A DNA stretch of 64,000 nt from Pyropia yezoensis (lineage: Eukaryota > Rhodophyta > Bangiophyceae > Bangiales > Bangiaceae), in the NCBI GenBank assembly GCA_009829735.1, contig CM020618.1:10941119-11005118 (forward strand), given 5' to 3'. The position numbers and the translations under genes are program-made. Each line of letters opens with the position of its first letter. Within the stretch, counting starts at the first letter, position 1. The notes under the pieces were generated by a model, which saw only the letters and a program-made list of their open reading frames with translations, ran no database searches and had not been told where the DNA came from. Below are positions 40,234 through 51,169 of this stretch, piece after piece.

Positions 40234-41997
40234 CTAGGCGTTTCCCTCATCCGACTCGGATGATGGAGTATCCTTGCCACTTGAGCTGGGGGAAGAGGTT
40301 TCCCCCTTCTCAAGCGTGGACTCATCCTCTGACTTAGGTTGAGTCATGGCCGTCACACGTGTGGTGTGTGGCCGGGTATCCGAATCAGTCCTCGGAATAC
40401 CGAGCTTCCCAATACGAGCCAACAGGGCTCTCAAACGAACGTCCAGAGTGGGGCATTGGGCTGCCCAGTGTCCCGACTTGGAACACTGCCAACACGGCCG
40501 ATCACTCATCGACGCCGATGGCCCCGCTTTTCCCTGTGACTTATCAGGGATGGCGGCCACCATACCTTCCGTCTCTCGAGTTGAGGACGAAGGTACTGCA
40601 GGGTACGTCCGCGTGTAGGAAGGCATCCTGGCAGTTCTGCGGAAGCGACTTGCTTCCATTCCCTTAACTTCTTTCTCTCGTTCCTTCCGCTGCTCAGACA
40701 CGAGCCAGCGGTACTCATCACCCTTAGTCTGGGCGATGCGTGCCAACTCCGCCAGAGTCATGGTCGGAGTATTACGCTCTCGCACAGTCGCTCGAGCTGC
40801 TCGGTGGACACCCTCCACAAAGCGTCCCTTAATGACTCCTTGGGGATATAGGAATCCACAGAGGACGTTCAGCTGACGGAGTCGTTCAGCGAACTCCCGT
40901 TCCTCTTCACCCTTACTCTGGGTGGCGCGGTTGAACTCTTCAACCTGCACAGCCAAGGAAGCCTCGTCTGCGTGAAGACGAAGGATCCAATTAACCAACT
41001 CCAGGTAGGAGGTCACCTCACCCGGATTCCCACCATGCCGACTTGGCATGACGTTCATCACCTCGGAGCGGAGTGGCTCCTTGGTGAAGTCCTGAAGCAT
41101 GAAAAACGCTTCAGCTTCAGAGACATCATTGTCATCGCAGGCTTTTGCGAACTTCCGCAAAAACTGGAAGACCTTCAGGGGTGGAGTCCCGTCCCATTCT
41201 GAACGGACCCCGAAGGATTGCGCAACGTGTTTCTTGCGCCGGCCCAGGGTACGGGCCTGGCTATTTGAGTAGGTCAACGACTTGTTGACCAACCCATATG
41301 TCTCACAGTCGAAGACATCCTTGAACAATGGATTATTCACCACGATCTTTCCTGGGACGACTCTAGTCCCAAGACGGTCCGTGTGAGTCACACGACCATG
41401 TCGAGTAAGATCTTCTTCACCCGACTTGCCACTTGCAGAGGACTCAGACTCCGAGTCCACCTCACGACGGAGAGTACGTCGAATCTCCCGTCGCTTCTGA
41501 CGCCTCGAGGCCTGCTCAGGCGGAGGGGTGCTCCCCTTCAACGCCTTCCCCACCTCCTCTCGCACGACTTGTGCGATGGCAGTCATCACCGAGTTATCCA
41601 CGATACCGGATGATCCAGGTGGAGCTTGACTCGAGCTCCCACCCGGTCCTTCCGGCACCAGTCGTGGCGCGGACCCACCAACCCGGGGTACAGAACTCCC
41701 TGTCCCGTCACCTCTGCCGGTCGGCGGTCCCATGCCGAAGTGAGTGTCGTCACTCCCCGAAGAGGTTGCCGGAGCCTGACGCTGGCTCGGCGCTCCCACC
41801 GGAGAAGGGCGAACTCCGCCCGTCTCTTCCTGTGACGGCCTGGGAAGGAACCTGGCCGATCGCCGTCGGGGTCCAACCTCTGGACCCACCACATCCGCAC
41901 TGCCCGGCCTGGGTGGTACTCCGCCCGTCGGGGGAGGACTACGCTCCCCCTCCCCAGGTACACTCGGCGCAATGGGGGGGTCTCCCTCACCAGCCAT
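40234..41997 (-). CDS. gag: Gag polyprotein of E3 (copy next to the outer 5' LTR)
   Basis: 587 residues from ATG 41997 (MAGEGDPPIAPSVPGEGE). A Pro/Ser-rich N-terminus is followed by a helical capsid-like region (FLRKFAKACDDNDVSEAEAF, also a hallmark of the other gag here, FLRRFVKACNDNDVSEGKAL). A zinc knuckle CWQCSKSGHWAAQC and an acidic/Ser tail end it. It looks whole. Confidence 0.85.
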   Translation of the reverse strand: MAGEGDPPIAPSVPGEGERSPPPTGGVPPRPGSADVVGPEVGPRRRSARFLPRPSQEETGGVRPSPVGAPSQRQAPATSSGSDDTHFGMGPPTGRGDGTGSSVPRVGGSAPRLVPEGPGGSSSQAPPGSSGIVDNSVMTAIAQVVREEVGKALKGSTPPPEQASRRQKRREIRRTLRREVDSESESSASGKSGEEDLTRHGRVTHTDRLGTRVVPGKIVVNNPLFKDVFDCETYGLVNKSLTYSNSQARTLGRRKKHVAQSFGVRSEWDGTPPLKVFQFLRKFAKACDDNDVSEAEAFFMLQDFTKEPLRSEVMNVMPSRHGGNPGEVTSYLELVNWILRLHADEASLAVQVEEFNRATQSKGEEEREFAERLRQLNVLCGFLYPQGVIKGRFVEGVHRAARATVRERNTPTMTLAELARIAQTKGDEYRWLVSEQRKEREKEVKGMEASRFRRTARMPSYTRTYPAVPSSSTRETEGMVAAIPDKSQGKAGPSASMSDRPCWQCSKSGHWAAQCPTLDVRLRALLARIGKLGIPRTDSDTRPHTTRVTAMTQPKSEDESTLEKGETSSPSSSGKDTPSSESDEGNA

Positions 41998-42295
41998 CTC
42001 CACAAGAGTCACGTGGAGTCAACCAAAACGACCAAACGGTGTCCAGAGTCGGGGATCGTCAGCTAGGGAGTTCCTAGAGCACGTTCCACCCCTCCACCTG
42101 CCTCAAGGAAGGCGGTGAGGTTTCCCGAAACTCCGGGTCTCCCACCAAGACTCACGGTGGCCAACCTCGTCGCCCAGCGAACGCTCGGAACGTAGGCGAG
42201 TCGATCGTGTCACCGGAAGTCTCGGTGCCGAAGGGGGAGAGGGGCCAACTTGGTCCCGTCTCCGGTCAAGGGAGGTACCAAAGTCGATATCCTCT

Positions 42296-42312
42296 CCCCC
42301 GCTGATCCACCA
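42296..42312 (-). other. Primer-binding site of E3
   Basis: On the minus strand TGGTGGATCAGCGGGGG lies two bases after the 5' LTR. It differs only slightly from the site of copy A (TGGTGGAGCAGCAGGGG), suggesting related tRNA primers in the two families. Confidence 0.6.
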
Positions 42313-42314
42313 AC

Positions 42315-42853
42315 TGTAGCAGTACTCCCAAGCACCAACCCCGAGTCAGGGAAGGAAGAGGAGTATTGCCGATATCCCAACTTGGGACACCGGAAGCAAG
42401 CACCTCCACACAGCCGAACACGGAACTTGCGTGTGGTGAGCGGGTCCACTCACCAAGGCACGAACAAGATGTGTCGGAGCCAGACGGTGTTTTCTTGCTT
42501 GGCCAGCCAAGGTGGGCCCTCCCCGCCTTGCTGTCCCTCCTTATCAACCCTCCTCACACGCTCACGCAACCCCTCAAAACACTCAGAAAATGAACCCTCA
42601 AACAAACCAATCATATCACTCCACATGCAAAGAACTCAAAGCGTAGAAATCCGTCTGGCTCCCGTGCAAAAATCCCAAGAAACAAATACCAGCAGCATTA
42701 CCCTGCTCTAGTATGTCGGAAGTCCTAGTCGAATTTCCGTCCAGAAGTCAGAAGTTTCACCATCGTGGGTCGGGTGAATTTCGACTTCCGGTCAGGTCCA
42801 CTTGACCCGAATCTTCAAAGTATTGGTACCGAATTCCGGCCCAATCTCCCACA
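42315..42853 (-). repeat. 5' LTR of E3 (539 bp)
   Basis: Matches the 3' LTR at 29154-29692 over its full length. The outer end TGTGGGAG (minus strand) abuts the right copy of the GGAGG target duplication at 42854-42858. Confidence 0.9.
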
Positions 42854-44121
42854 GGAGGCGTCGGCGCCGTCGTCGTCGCTCTAGCACCAGCGAGACCAGC
42901 TCCTCCAGTTCTGAGGAGGGATATGACTGGGACGCATCTCCTGGTCCCACTCGGCGCAGGCTGGTCGAGTTTGACTTCCCTGCCCACCAAGTGGGAGATG
43001 CCACCCTGAACAAGGTCACGTATTGGGGTAACTACCGGCTAGAGAACCAAGACCAAGGTTACACTCGGAGGATGGCCAAGAAGAAGGCATCCCTGAACCG
43101 GCGCATGCAGCCGAGCTTCGGGGGACATCCTCAGTTTTCCGGGAAGAAGCCGGTGCTTATCTTTGCCTTCCTGCGCCGGTTTGTCAAGGCATGTAACGAC
43201 AACGATGTGTCCGAGGGCAAGGCTCTCTACCTCCTGGTTAACTTCATGACCGGAGAAGCGGAACAGCGGTTTGCACAGGTTCTACCAGACTCAGTCGGAC
43301 ACATTGTCGGGCGTACCGCTGGGAGCTCTCTGGAAGCGGTCAACTGGCTCCTGTCCAACTACGCTGACGCGGACTCCCTGCGCAAGGCAGTACGAAAGTT
43401 GAACCGGGAAACCATGGAGAGACAAGAGATTCCAGAGGCCTTTGCCCGCCGTGTCCGGGAGATGAGCGAGGCTTGTGGCAACGTTTACCCTGAGGATAGG
43501 CTCAAGATGATCTTCTCGGAAGGGCTCCCTGAATATCTTCACGTGGACGCTGAGAACTACAACAAGGAACACCAAAAACATACCTTCCAGCAGCTGATGG
43601 CCTACACCCAGGGCAAGCACCAGCAAGCCAAGGCCTTCCAAGCTCCCATGGTGTCGACTCCCAAGCCGTTGTCGCGAGTTCGTCCCGGACCCGACAAGTA
43701 TATGGGAGGTGATAACCCTGTACGGGTACTGGCTGTTGGCGAGGCCTCACCCGTGTGGTCAGGGGACAAGTGGGGCGGCTTCGTCTTGAAGGAGCAACCT
43801 TCCTTGGTGGCTCCTAAGGAGGTCAAGAACCAGCGGTTCCGGTCTTGTTGGCTGTGCCAGAAGGAGGACCATAGGTCCTACCAGTGCCCGACCATCCCCA
43901 AGGATCTCCAGGAGAAGCTCAAGCGTCAAGGACAAGTGTTCGCTAAGGCCGTCAACTGGGCTGACCGGCGAGCACCCTCCAAGACGGACAAGGCACAGGT
44001 ACACGCGATCCGGGTAGCAACCTTGCAGAGCATTACCGAGGCTCTGACCAAGGAGGCTCCTACGGACTTTGACCTGGAGACCGAGACCTCCAAGGAATCC
44101 TCGGACTCGGGAAGTGAATAG
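42854..44121 (+). pseudogene. gag: gag of copy A, C-terminal part
   Basis: Resumes at an Arg-rich stretch (RRRRRRRR) and continues through the capsid-like region to the CCHC knuckle CWLCQKEDHRSYQC and an acidic/Ser end. It is almost identical to the matching part of copy B. Coding is separated from the N-terminal part by E3. Confidence 0.85.
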
Positions 44122-44249
44122 GACAGGCGCTCTCCCCAAGTGTCTTCCCGAATCTCCGACGGCAGGGCACTTCTACCTGTTCTCCCCTGACGTGCCGGGA
44201 GAAAGGACGGCAGTTACCTGCTGAACTGGTAGCCGCCTGGACACCCTGC

Positions 44250-47200
44250 TTGTTCAAGGGGACCTTGCTTGTCCTGCGTAAGGAAAACCTCAAGATTAAT
44301 GCTCGTATGCGTGTGGGGGATAGCCTTCCCCAAGCTGTTACGCCGGTGGTTGACACGGGAACCGGACCAAGCGTCATCACTGAGAACCTGATACCTCCGG
44401 GCTGGCGCCGACATGCCTGGAGAGCGCCTACCAGAACCCAAATTGTCGACGCTTCAGGTCAAACCCTACGACCACGTGGCCGTCTTCCCGTCGCCATCTA
44501 TGTCAACAATGAACCAATGCTTTTTCCCTTTCTAGTAGTCACGACCCTATCAGTCCCCCTTATCCTAGGCTGGGACTTCCAGAAGCAGCATGTCAAGAGT
44601 ATCCTGCCCGGAGAAGGAAAGGTGCAGTTCAACCATGGGTTTGTGTCACCGGTGTTGGAGCATCTGGACGCCAAGGTTCGTGTAGTCAAGAACAAGAAGG
44701 AACGCATCGCACCCTCTACCTTGACACTCTTCAAACCGGTGCTCCTACCTCCTCGCTCGGAGACCAAGGTTCAAGTAACGACCCGGACTGCAGGTCAATG
44801 CCTGATCTACGGACGTAAGGAATTTCTGGCGAAACACCGGTTATACTTGGCCCACGGACATCACAAGAAGGTGGAAAGACACACCCCGTTCTCGGTGCTG
44901 ATCGTCAACGTGAGCCGGAAGCCAATAACTCTCGCCAAGGGCACCCGAGTTGGTACAGCAGAGCCTTACCGGGGGTCCGCCCGTGCTATGAGCAAGGAAG
45001 ACCTTTTAAACCTGCAACAAGAGCTGGCATCCAACTTGACGGCCTTAGACGTACCGCCGAACCAAGAGCAGGCTGGCAGCGCCACTCCGAAGCCCGAACA
45101 AGCACCACCCGGGAAGCCCAAGGTCAAACAAGAAAATGTTCCTCCCGACTTGAAAGAGGCACTGGAGAAGCTTCTCCAGGAATATCGGCACCTGTGGTCT
45201 GGAGAGCTGGGCAAGATGGACGCCACTCTACACCGGATTCAACTCAAGCCAGATGCCAAGCCAGTACACCTGCAACCATACCGGGCTGGACCTCATCGCC
45301 GGGATGAGATTGAGAAGCAGGTTAACAAGATGCTCAAGATGAATGTCATCGCGCCGTCTGATGGCGATTGGGCCTTCCCGGTGGCAGTCGTCCCAAAACC
45401 TGGCGGTCACTTCCGTTTCTGCGTTGACTACAGGCGCCTGAACGAGATGACAGTCAAGGATGTTTACCCGATACCCCGATTGGTTGATTGCATCGACTTT
45501 CTTGGTGATGCCACCCTCTTCTCAACGCTGGATTGTAATGCCGGTTACTGGCAGATCCCTCTGGCTGACGAGGACAAGGACAAGACCACCTTCACGTGCC
45601 ACCACGGACTATTCCGGTGCAAGCGTCCTCCTTTTGGTCTCACCAATGCTCCGGCAACCTTCCAGAGAGCCATCGACATCATCCTGTCGGGGCTAAGCTG
45701 GAGAACATGTTTGGTCCACCTGGACGACATTATCGTTTTCTCCAAGACCCCGGCGGAGCACCTGGAGCACCTTCGAGAGGTCCTGGCCCTCCTGTCCAAG
45801 GCTGGCGTTACCCTGAAGTCCGAGAAGTGCCACCTGTTTGAGACTGAGGTGGAGTACCTGGGGCACGTGCCAAGTCCGGGGGAGCTCCGAGTCAATGAGA
45901 AGAACATCAAGGCCCTCCGGCATGCACGGCAACCTCAGACCCAGACGGAACTCAAGAGCTTCCTGGGTATGTGCAATGTCTGCCGCCGGTTCGTACGGGA
46001 CTATGCTCTGATTGCCCGGCCATTGACCAAGCTCACCAGCAAGAAGCTTCTCGCACAGCTCCCGGTGTTTGACGAGAAGCAGACCGCGGCCTTCGAGGAG
46101 CTCAAGAAGCGCCTGACCACCACTCCAGTACTGGCGTTACCCAAGCGGGAGGGCCAGTTTGTCCTGGAGACTGATGCCTGTGGCGTCCAGGTGGGGTGCT
46201 CTCTACTCCAGCAGCAACCTGATGGGCACTTCCTCCCGATAGGCTACTACAGTCGCGTCCTGACTCCAGCCGAGAAGAACTATTCCACGACGGAGCGCGA
46301 GTGCTTGGCTGTCGTGTGGGCTTGCTTCCTGTTACGTCCATATCTTTAAGGACAAGAGTTCCTCATCCGGACGGACCACGCCAGCCTAAGGTGGCTGCTA
46401 TGCATGGACAGCAGCCAAGGAAGGGTCGCCCGGTGGCGCTTACGCCTTTCGGAATTCAAGTACAAGGTGTGCACCAGAGCAGGGAGGGAGCACCACTGCG
46501 CCGACACCATGTCCCGGCTGGAGACTCCTGCAGCCGACACCGGTCCTATCCCGGAGGAAATACCTTGCTTCATCCTCCCGAATGTCGGACGTGGCTGGCA
46601 TGCTCCCCTATATGAGGCACCTGAAGCTCATCAACCGGTGACGATTCACCGGATGCTGGAGGCACAACTCACGGATCCTCAATGCTTGGAGCTTCGCCAC
46701 CAAATGGACCTGAACCGGAACAGTCGTTTCTCCGAGTCTACAGATGGACTCCTGGTACGGGTGTCACCCTTCGATGGGGCAACTCAAGTCTACGTACCCC
46801 GAAGTCTACGAGCTGACATCCTACGCCTGGAGCACTCGTCTCCCCAGGCCGGACAGCCTGGCATCGACCGGATGTATTCCTCGATGCGGCGGCACTACTA
46901 CTGGGAGACCATGGCAAGAGACGTCCACAAGCATCTAGAGGATTGTCTCTCCTGTGCAAGGAACCGGTTGACCCAGAGGAAGAAGATTTCCAAGCTACGC
47001 CTATTCCCTGCGGCGGAGCCTTTTGCAAGCTTGAGCATAGACATTCTTGGGCCCCTACCTGAGACATCCAGTGGCGACATATACCTGCTCATTAGCTGTG
47101 GTCGGTTCTCCAAGTTCACTCAAGCAATCCCGCTAAGGACCATCACGGCCCTGGAATTACGTCGGCCTTCTGCGAGTCCTGAATAGCCGCCTATGGCCCT

Positions 47201-47773
47201 CCAGACTCTGTCTTAACAGACAATGGCCCCCAGTTTGCATCCCTGTTCTTCCAAGGAGTCTATGACCTGACGGGTATCAGAAACTTGTTCACTACGACGT
47301 ATCACCCACAAACGAACGGCCAGGTGGAACGATTCAACCGGACCCTAGTGGACATGCTACAGCACTACGTGGAGGAGCACCAAGAAGACTGGGACGAGCT
47401 CCTGGCCGTCCTCACGCTAGCCTACAACTCTCGTGTTCACCGGACAACAGGGGTCGCTGCCCTAAACTTTGTCACCCCAAGGCGGCTGACCAACTTCTCC
47501 CTGGAAAGAGTACCAGACGGTCTCCAGCCTGCCCTGAAGTCGGGCCCCAAGGCAAAGGACGAGCTCCTGGGCCAACTGACGCTCCTGCTCCCGCGAGTGA
47601 AGGAGTCAATCGCGATGACCAAGGAGCGATACAAGCGGGACTACGATAAGGGTGTCCGGGAAAAGAGCAAGGAACTCGGTGGTGGCGACTGGGTTTTGTG
47701 GACAATCACAGCAAGACCCGGAGGAAGCTGCACTCCAAGACGGACGGGCCCTATGAAATCCTGAGTACGGACG
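44250..47773 (+). pseudogene. pol: pol of copy A: protease, RT, RNase H, integrase (broken, 3' end missing)
   Basis: Retropepsin [32 protein letters not shown] and LDDIIVF, RNase H ETDACGVQVGC, integrase finger CLSCARNRL, SIDILGPLP, YHPQTNGQVERFNR. Ends at TDGPYEILSTDG in the integrase C-terminal domain, at the junction with copy B. A few breaks are present. No chromodomain or 3' LTR remains. Confidence 0.85.
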
Positions 47774-50700
47774 GTCTGGTACTCTTTCCAGGGAGAAGTT
47801 GGTCAGCCGCCTTGGGGTGACAAAGTTTAGGGCAGCGACCCCTGTTGTCCGGTGAACACGAGAGTTGTAGGCTAGCGTGAGGACGGCCAGGAGCTCGTCC
47901 CAGTCTTCTTGGTGCTCCTCCACGTAGTGCTGTAGCATGTCCACTAGGGTCCGGTTGAATCGTTCCACCTGGCCGTTCGTTTGTGGGTGATACGTCGTAG
48001 TGAACAAGTTTCTGATACCCTTCAGGTCATAGACTCCTTGGAAGAACAGGGATGCAAACTGGGGGCCATTGTCTGTTAAGACAGAGTCTGGAGGGCCATA
48101 GGCGGCTATTCAGGACTCGCAGAAGGCCGACGTAATTCCAGGGCCGTGATGGTCCTTAGCGGGATTGCTTGAGTGAACTTGGAGAACCGACCACAGCTAA
48201 TGAGCAGGTATATGTCGCCACTGGATGTCTCAGGTAGGGGCCCAAGAATGTCTATGCTCAAGCTTGCAAAAGGCTCCGCCGCAGGGAATAGGCGTAGCTT
48301 GGAAATCTTCTTCCTCTGGGTCAACCGGTTCCTTGCACAGGAGAGACAATCCTCTAGATGCTTGTGGACGTCTCTTGCCATGGTCTCCCAGTAGTAGTGC
48401 CGCCGCATCGAGGAATACATCCGGTCGATGCCAGGCTGTCCGGCCTGGGGAGACGAGTGCTCCAGGCGTAGGATGTCAGCTCGTAGACTTCGGGGTACGT
48501 AGACTTGAGTTGCCCCATCGAAGGGTGACACCCGTACCAGGAGTCCATCTGTAGACTCGGAGAAACGACTGTTCCGGTTCAGGTCCATTTGGTGGCGAAG
48601 CTCCAAGCATTGAGGATCCGTGAGTTGTGCCTCCAGCATCCGGTGAATCGTCACCGGTTGATGAGCTTCAGGTGCCTCATATAGGGGAGCATGCCAGCCA
48701 CGTCCGACATTCGGGAGGATGAAGCAAGGTATTTCCTCCGGGATAGGACCGGTGTCGGCTGCAGGAGTCTCCAGCCGGGACATGGTGTCGGCGCAGTGGT
48801 GCTCCCTCCCTGCTCTGGTGCACACCTTGTACTTGAATTCCGAAAGGCGTAAGCGCCACCGGGCGACCCTTCCTTGGCTGCTGTCCATGCATAGCAGCCA
48901 CCTTAGGCTGGCGTGGTCCGTCCGGATGAGGAACTCTTGTCCTTAAAGATATGGACGTAACAGGAAGCAAGCCCACACGACAGCCAAGCACTCGCGCTCC
49001 GTCGTGGAATAGTTCTTCTCGGCTGGAGTCAGGACGCGACTGTAGTAGCCTATCGGGAGGAAGTGCCCATCAGGTTGCTGCTGGAGTAGAGAGCACCCCA
49101 CCTGGACGCCACAGGCATCAGTCTCCAGGACAAACTGGCCCTCCCGCTTGGGTAACGCCAGTACTGGAGTGGTGGTCAGGCGCTTCTTGAGCTCCTCGAA
49201 GGCCGCGGTCTGCTTCTCGTCGAGCACCGGGAGTTGTGCGGGAAGCTTCTCGCTGATGAGCTTGGTCAATGGCCGGGCAATCAGAGCATAGTCCCGTACG
49301 AACCGGCGGCAGACATTGCACATACCCAGAAAGCTCTTGAGATCCGTCTTGGTCTGAGGTTGCCGTGCATGCCGGAGGGCCTTGATATTCTTCTCATTGA
49401 CTCGGAGCTCCCCCGGACTTGGCACGTGCCCCAGGTACTCCACCTCAGTCTCAAACAGGTGGCACTTCTCGGCCTTCAGGGTAACGCCAGCCTTGGAAAG
49501 GAGAGCCAGAACCTCTCGAAGGTGCTCTAGGTGTTCCGCCGGGGTCTTGGAGAAGACGATACTGTCGTCCATGTAAACCAGACATGTCCTCCACCTTAAT
49601 CCCGACAGGATGATGTCAATGTCTCTCTGGAAGGTAGCCGGAGCGTTGGTGAGACAAGCAGGAAGACGCTTGCACCGGAATAGCCCCATATGGCATGTGA
49701 AATTAGTTTTGTCCTTGTCCTCATCAGCCAGAGGGATCTGCCAGTAACCGGCGTTACAATTCAGCGTTGAAAAGAGGGTGGCATTACCAAGGAAGTCGAT
49801 GCAACCGTCCATCCGAGGTATCGGGTATACGTCCTTGACTGTCATCTCGTTCAGGCGCCTGTAGTCGACGCAGAAAAGAAAGTGACCGCCAGGCTTCGGG
49901 ACGACTACCACCGGGAAGGCCCAATCGCCATCCGAGGGCTCGATTACGTGCATCTTGAGCATCTTGTTAACCTGCTTCTCAACCTCATCCCGGCGGTGTG
50001 GTCCAGCCCGCCACGATTGCAGGTGAGCTGGCTGGGCATCCGGCTTGAGTTGAATCCGGTGTAGAGTGGCGTCCATCTTGCCCAGCTCTCCAGACCACAG
50101 GTGCCGATATTCCTGGAGAAGCTTCTCCAGTGCCTCCTTCAGGTCGGGAGGAACATTTCTTGTTTGACATTCGGCATCCGGGGTGGTGCTTGGTCGGGTT
50201 TCGGGGTTGCGCCGCCAGCCTGCGCTTGTTCCGGAGGTACCTCTAGGGCGGTTAAGTTGGATGCCAGTTCTTGTTGCAGGCTCCAGAGGTCCTTCTTGCT
50301 CATGGCATGGGCAGACCCTCGATGAGGTTCGGCCGTTCCAACTCGAGTACCCTTGGCGAGAGTTATCGGCTTCCGGCTCACATTGACGATTAGCACCGAG
50401 AATGGGGTGTGCCTTTCCACCTTCTTGTGATGCGCGTGGGCCAAGTATAGCAGGTGTTTCGCCAGAAATTCCTTGCGTCCATAGATCAGGCATTGACCCG
50501 TAGTCCGGGTGGTCACTTGAACCTTGGTCTCCGAGCGAGGAGGTAGGAGCACCGGTTTGAAGAGTGTCAAGGTAGAGGGTGCGATGCGTTCCTTCTTGTT
50601 CTTGACTACACGAACCTTGGCATCCAGATGCTCCAACACCGGTGACACAAACCCATGGTTGAACTGCACCTTTCCTTCTCCGGGCAGGATACTCTTGACA

Positions 50701-51041
50701 TGCTGCTTCTGGAAGTCCCAGCCTAGGATAAGGGGGACTGATAGGGTCGTGACTACTAGAAAGGGAAAAAGCATTGGTTCATTGTTGACATAGATGGCGA
50801 CGGGAAGACGGCCACGTGGTCGTAGGGTTTGACCTGAAGCGTCGACAATTTGGGTTCTGGTAGGCGCTCTCCAGGCATGTCGGCGCCAGCCCGGAGGTAT
50901 CAGGTTCTCAGTGATGACGCTTGGTCCGGTTCCCGTGTCAACCACCGGCGTAACAGCTTGGGGAAGGCTATCCCCCACACGCATACGAGCATTAATCTTG
51001 AGGTTTTCCTTACGCAGGACAAGCAAGGTCCCCTTGAACAA
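47774..51041 (-). pseudogene. pol: pol of copy B (broken, 3' end missing)
   Basis: Same domain order as copy A: retropepsin, RT, RNase H, integrase. The RT part differs from copy A at many residues, including conserved positions, whereas RNase H and most of integrase are identical to copy A. The far 3' end is absent. Confidence 0.82.
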
Positions 51042-51169
51042 GCAGGGTGTCCAGGCGGCTACCAGTTCAGCAGGTAACTGCCGTCCTTTCTCCCGGCACG
51101 TCAGGGGAGAACAGGTAGAAGTGCCCTGCCGTCGGAGATTCGGGAAGACACTTGGGGAGAGCGCCTGTC

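Larger units (their letters stand above)
29154..42853 (-). mobile_element. Ty3/Gypsy chromodomain-type LTR retrotransposon E3 (5' half represented twice, with gap)
   Basis: Minus-strand element inserted into gag of copy A with target duplication GGAGG. Order on the minus strand: 5' LTR (42315-42853), primer-binding site, gag, protease and start of RT (to 38430), a 500-N gap, a second partial 5' LTR (37929-37735), gag (37417-35653), pol (35614-31625), antisense ORF (30698-31750, plus), polypurine tract, 3' LTR (29154-29692). The outermost LTRs are nearly identical (one difference noticed in 539 bp), so the insertion is very young. The repeated 5' half is either a tandem copy or an assembly duplication. 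Confidence 0.87.
27874..47773 (+). mobile_element. Ty3/Gypsy LTR retrotransposon copy A (interrupted by E3; no 3' LTR)
   Basis: Plus-strand member of a Ty3 family. Parts: 5' LTR, primer-binding site, gag start (28656-29153), then the E3 insertion (29154-42853), then rest of gag (42854-44121) and pol (44250-47773). It stops inside the C-terminal region of integrase at the junction with copy B. The same 5 bp GGAGG flank E3 on both sides (29149-29153, 42854-42858), and copy B shows the uninterrupted site. The copy is broken in pol by a few changes and lacks its 3' end. Confidence 0.88.
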
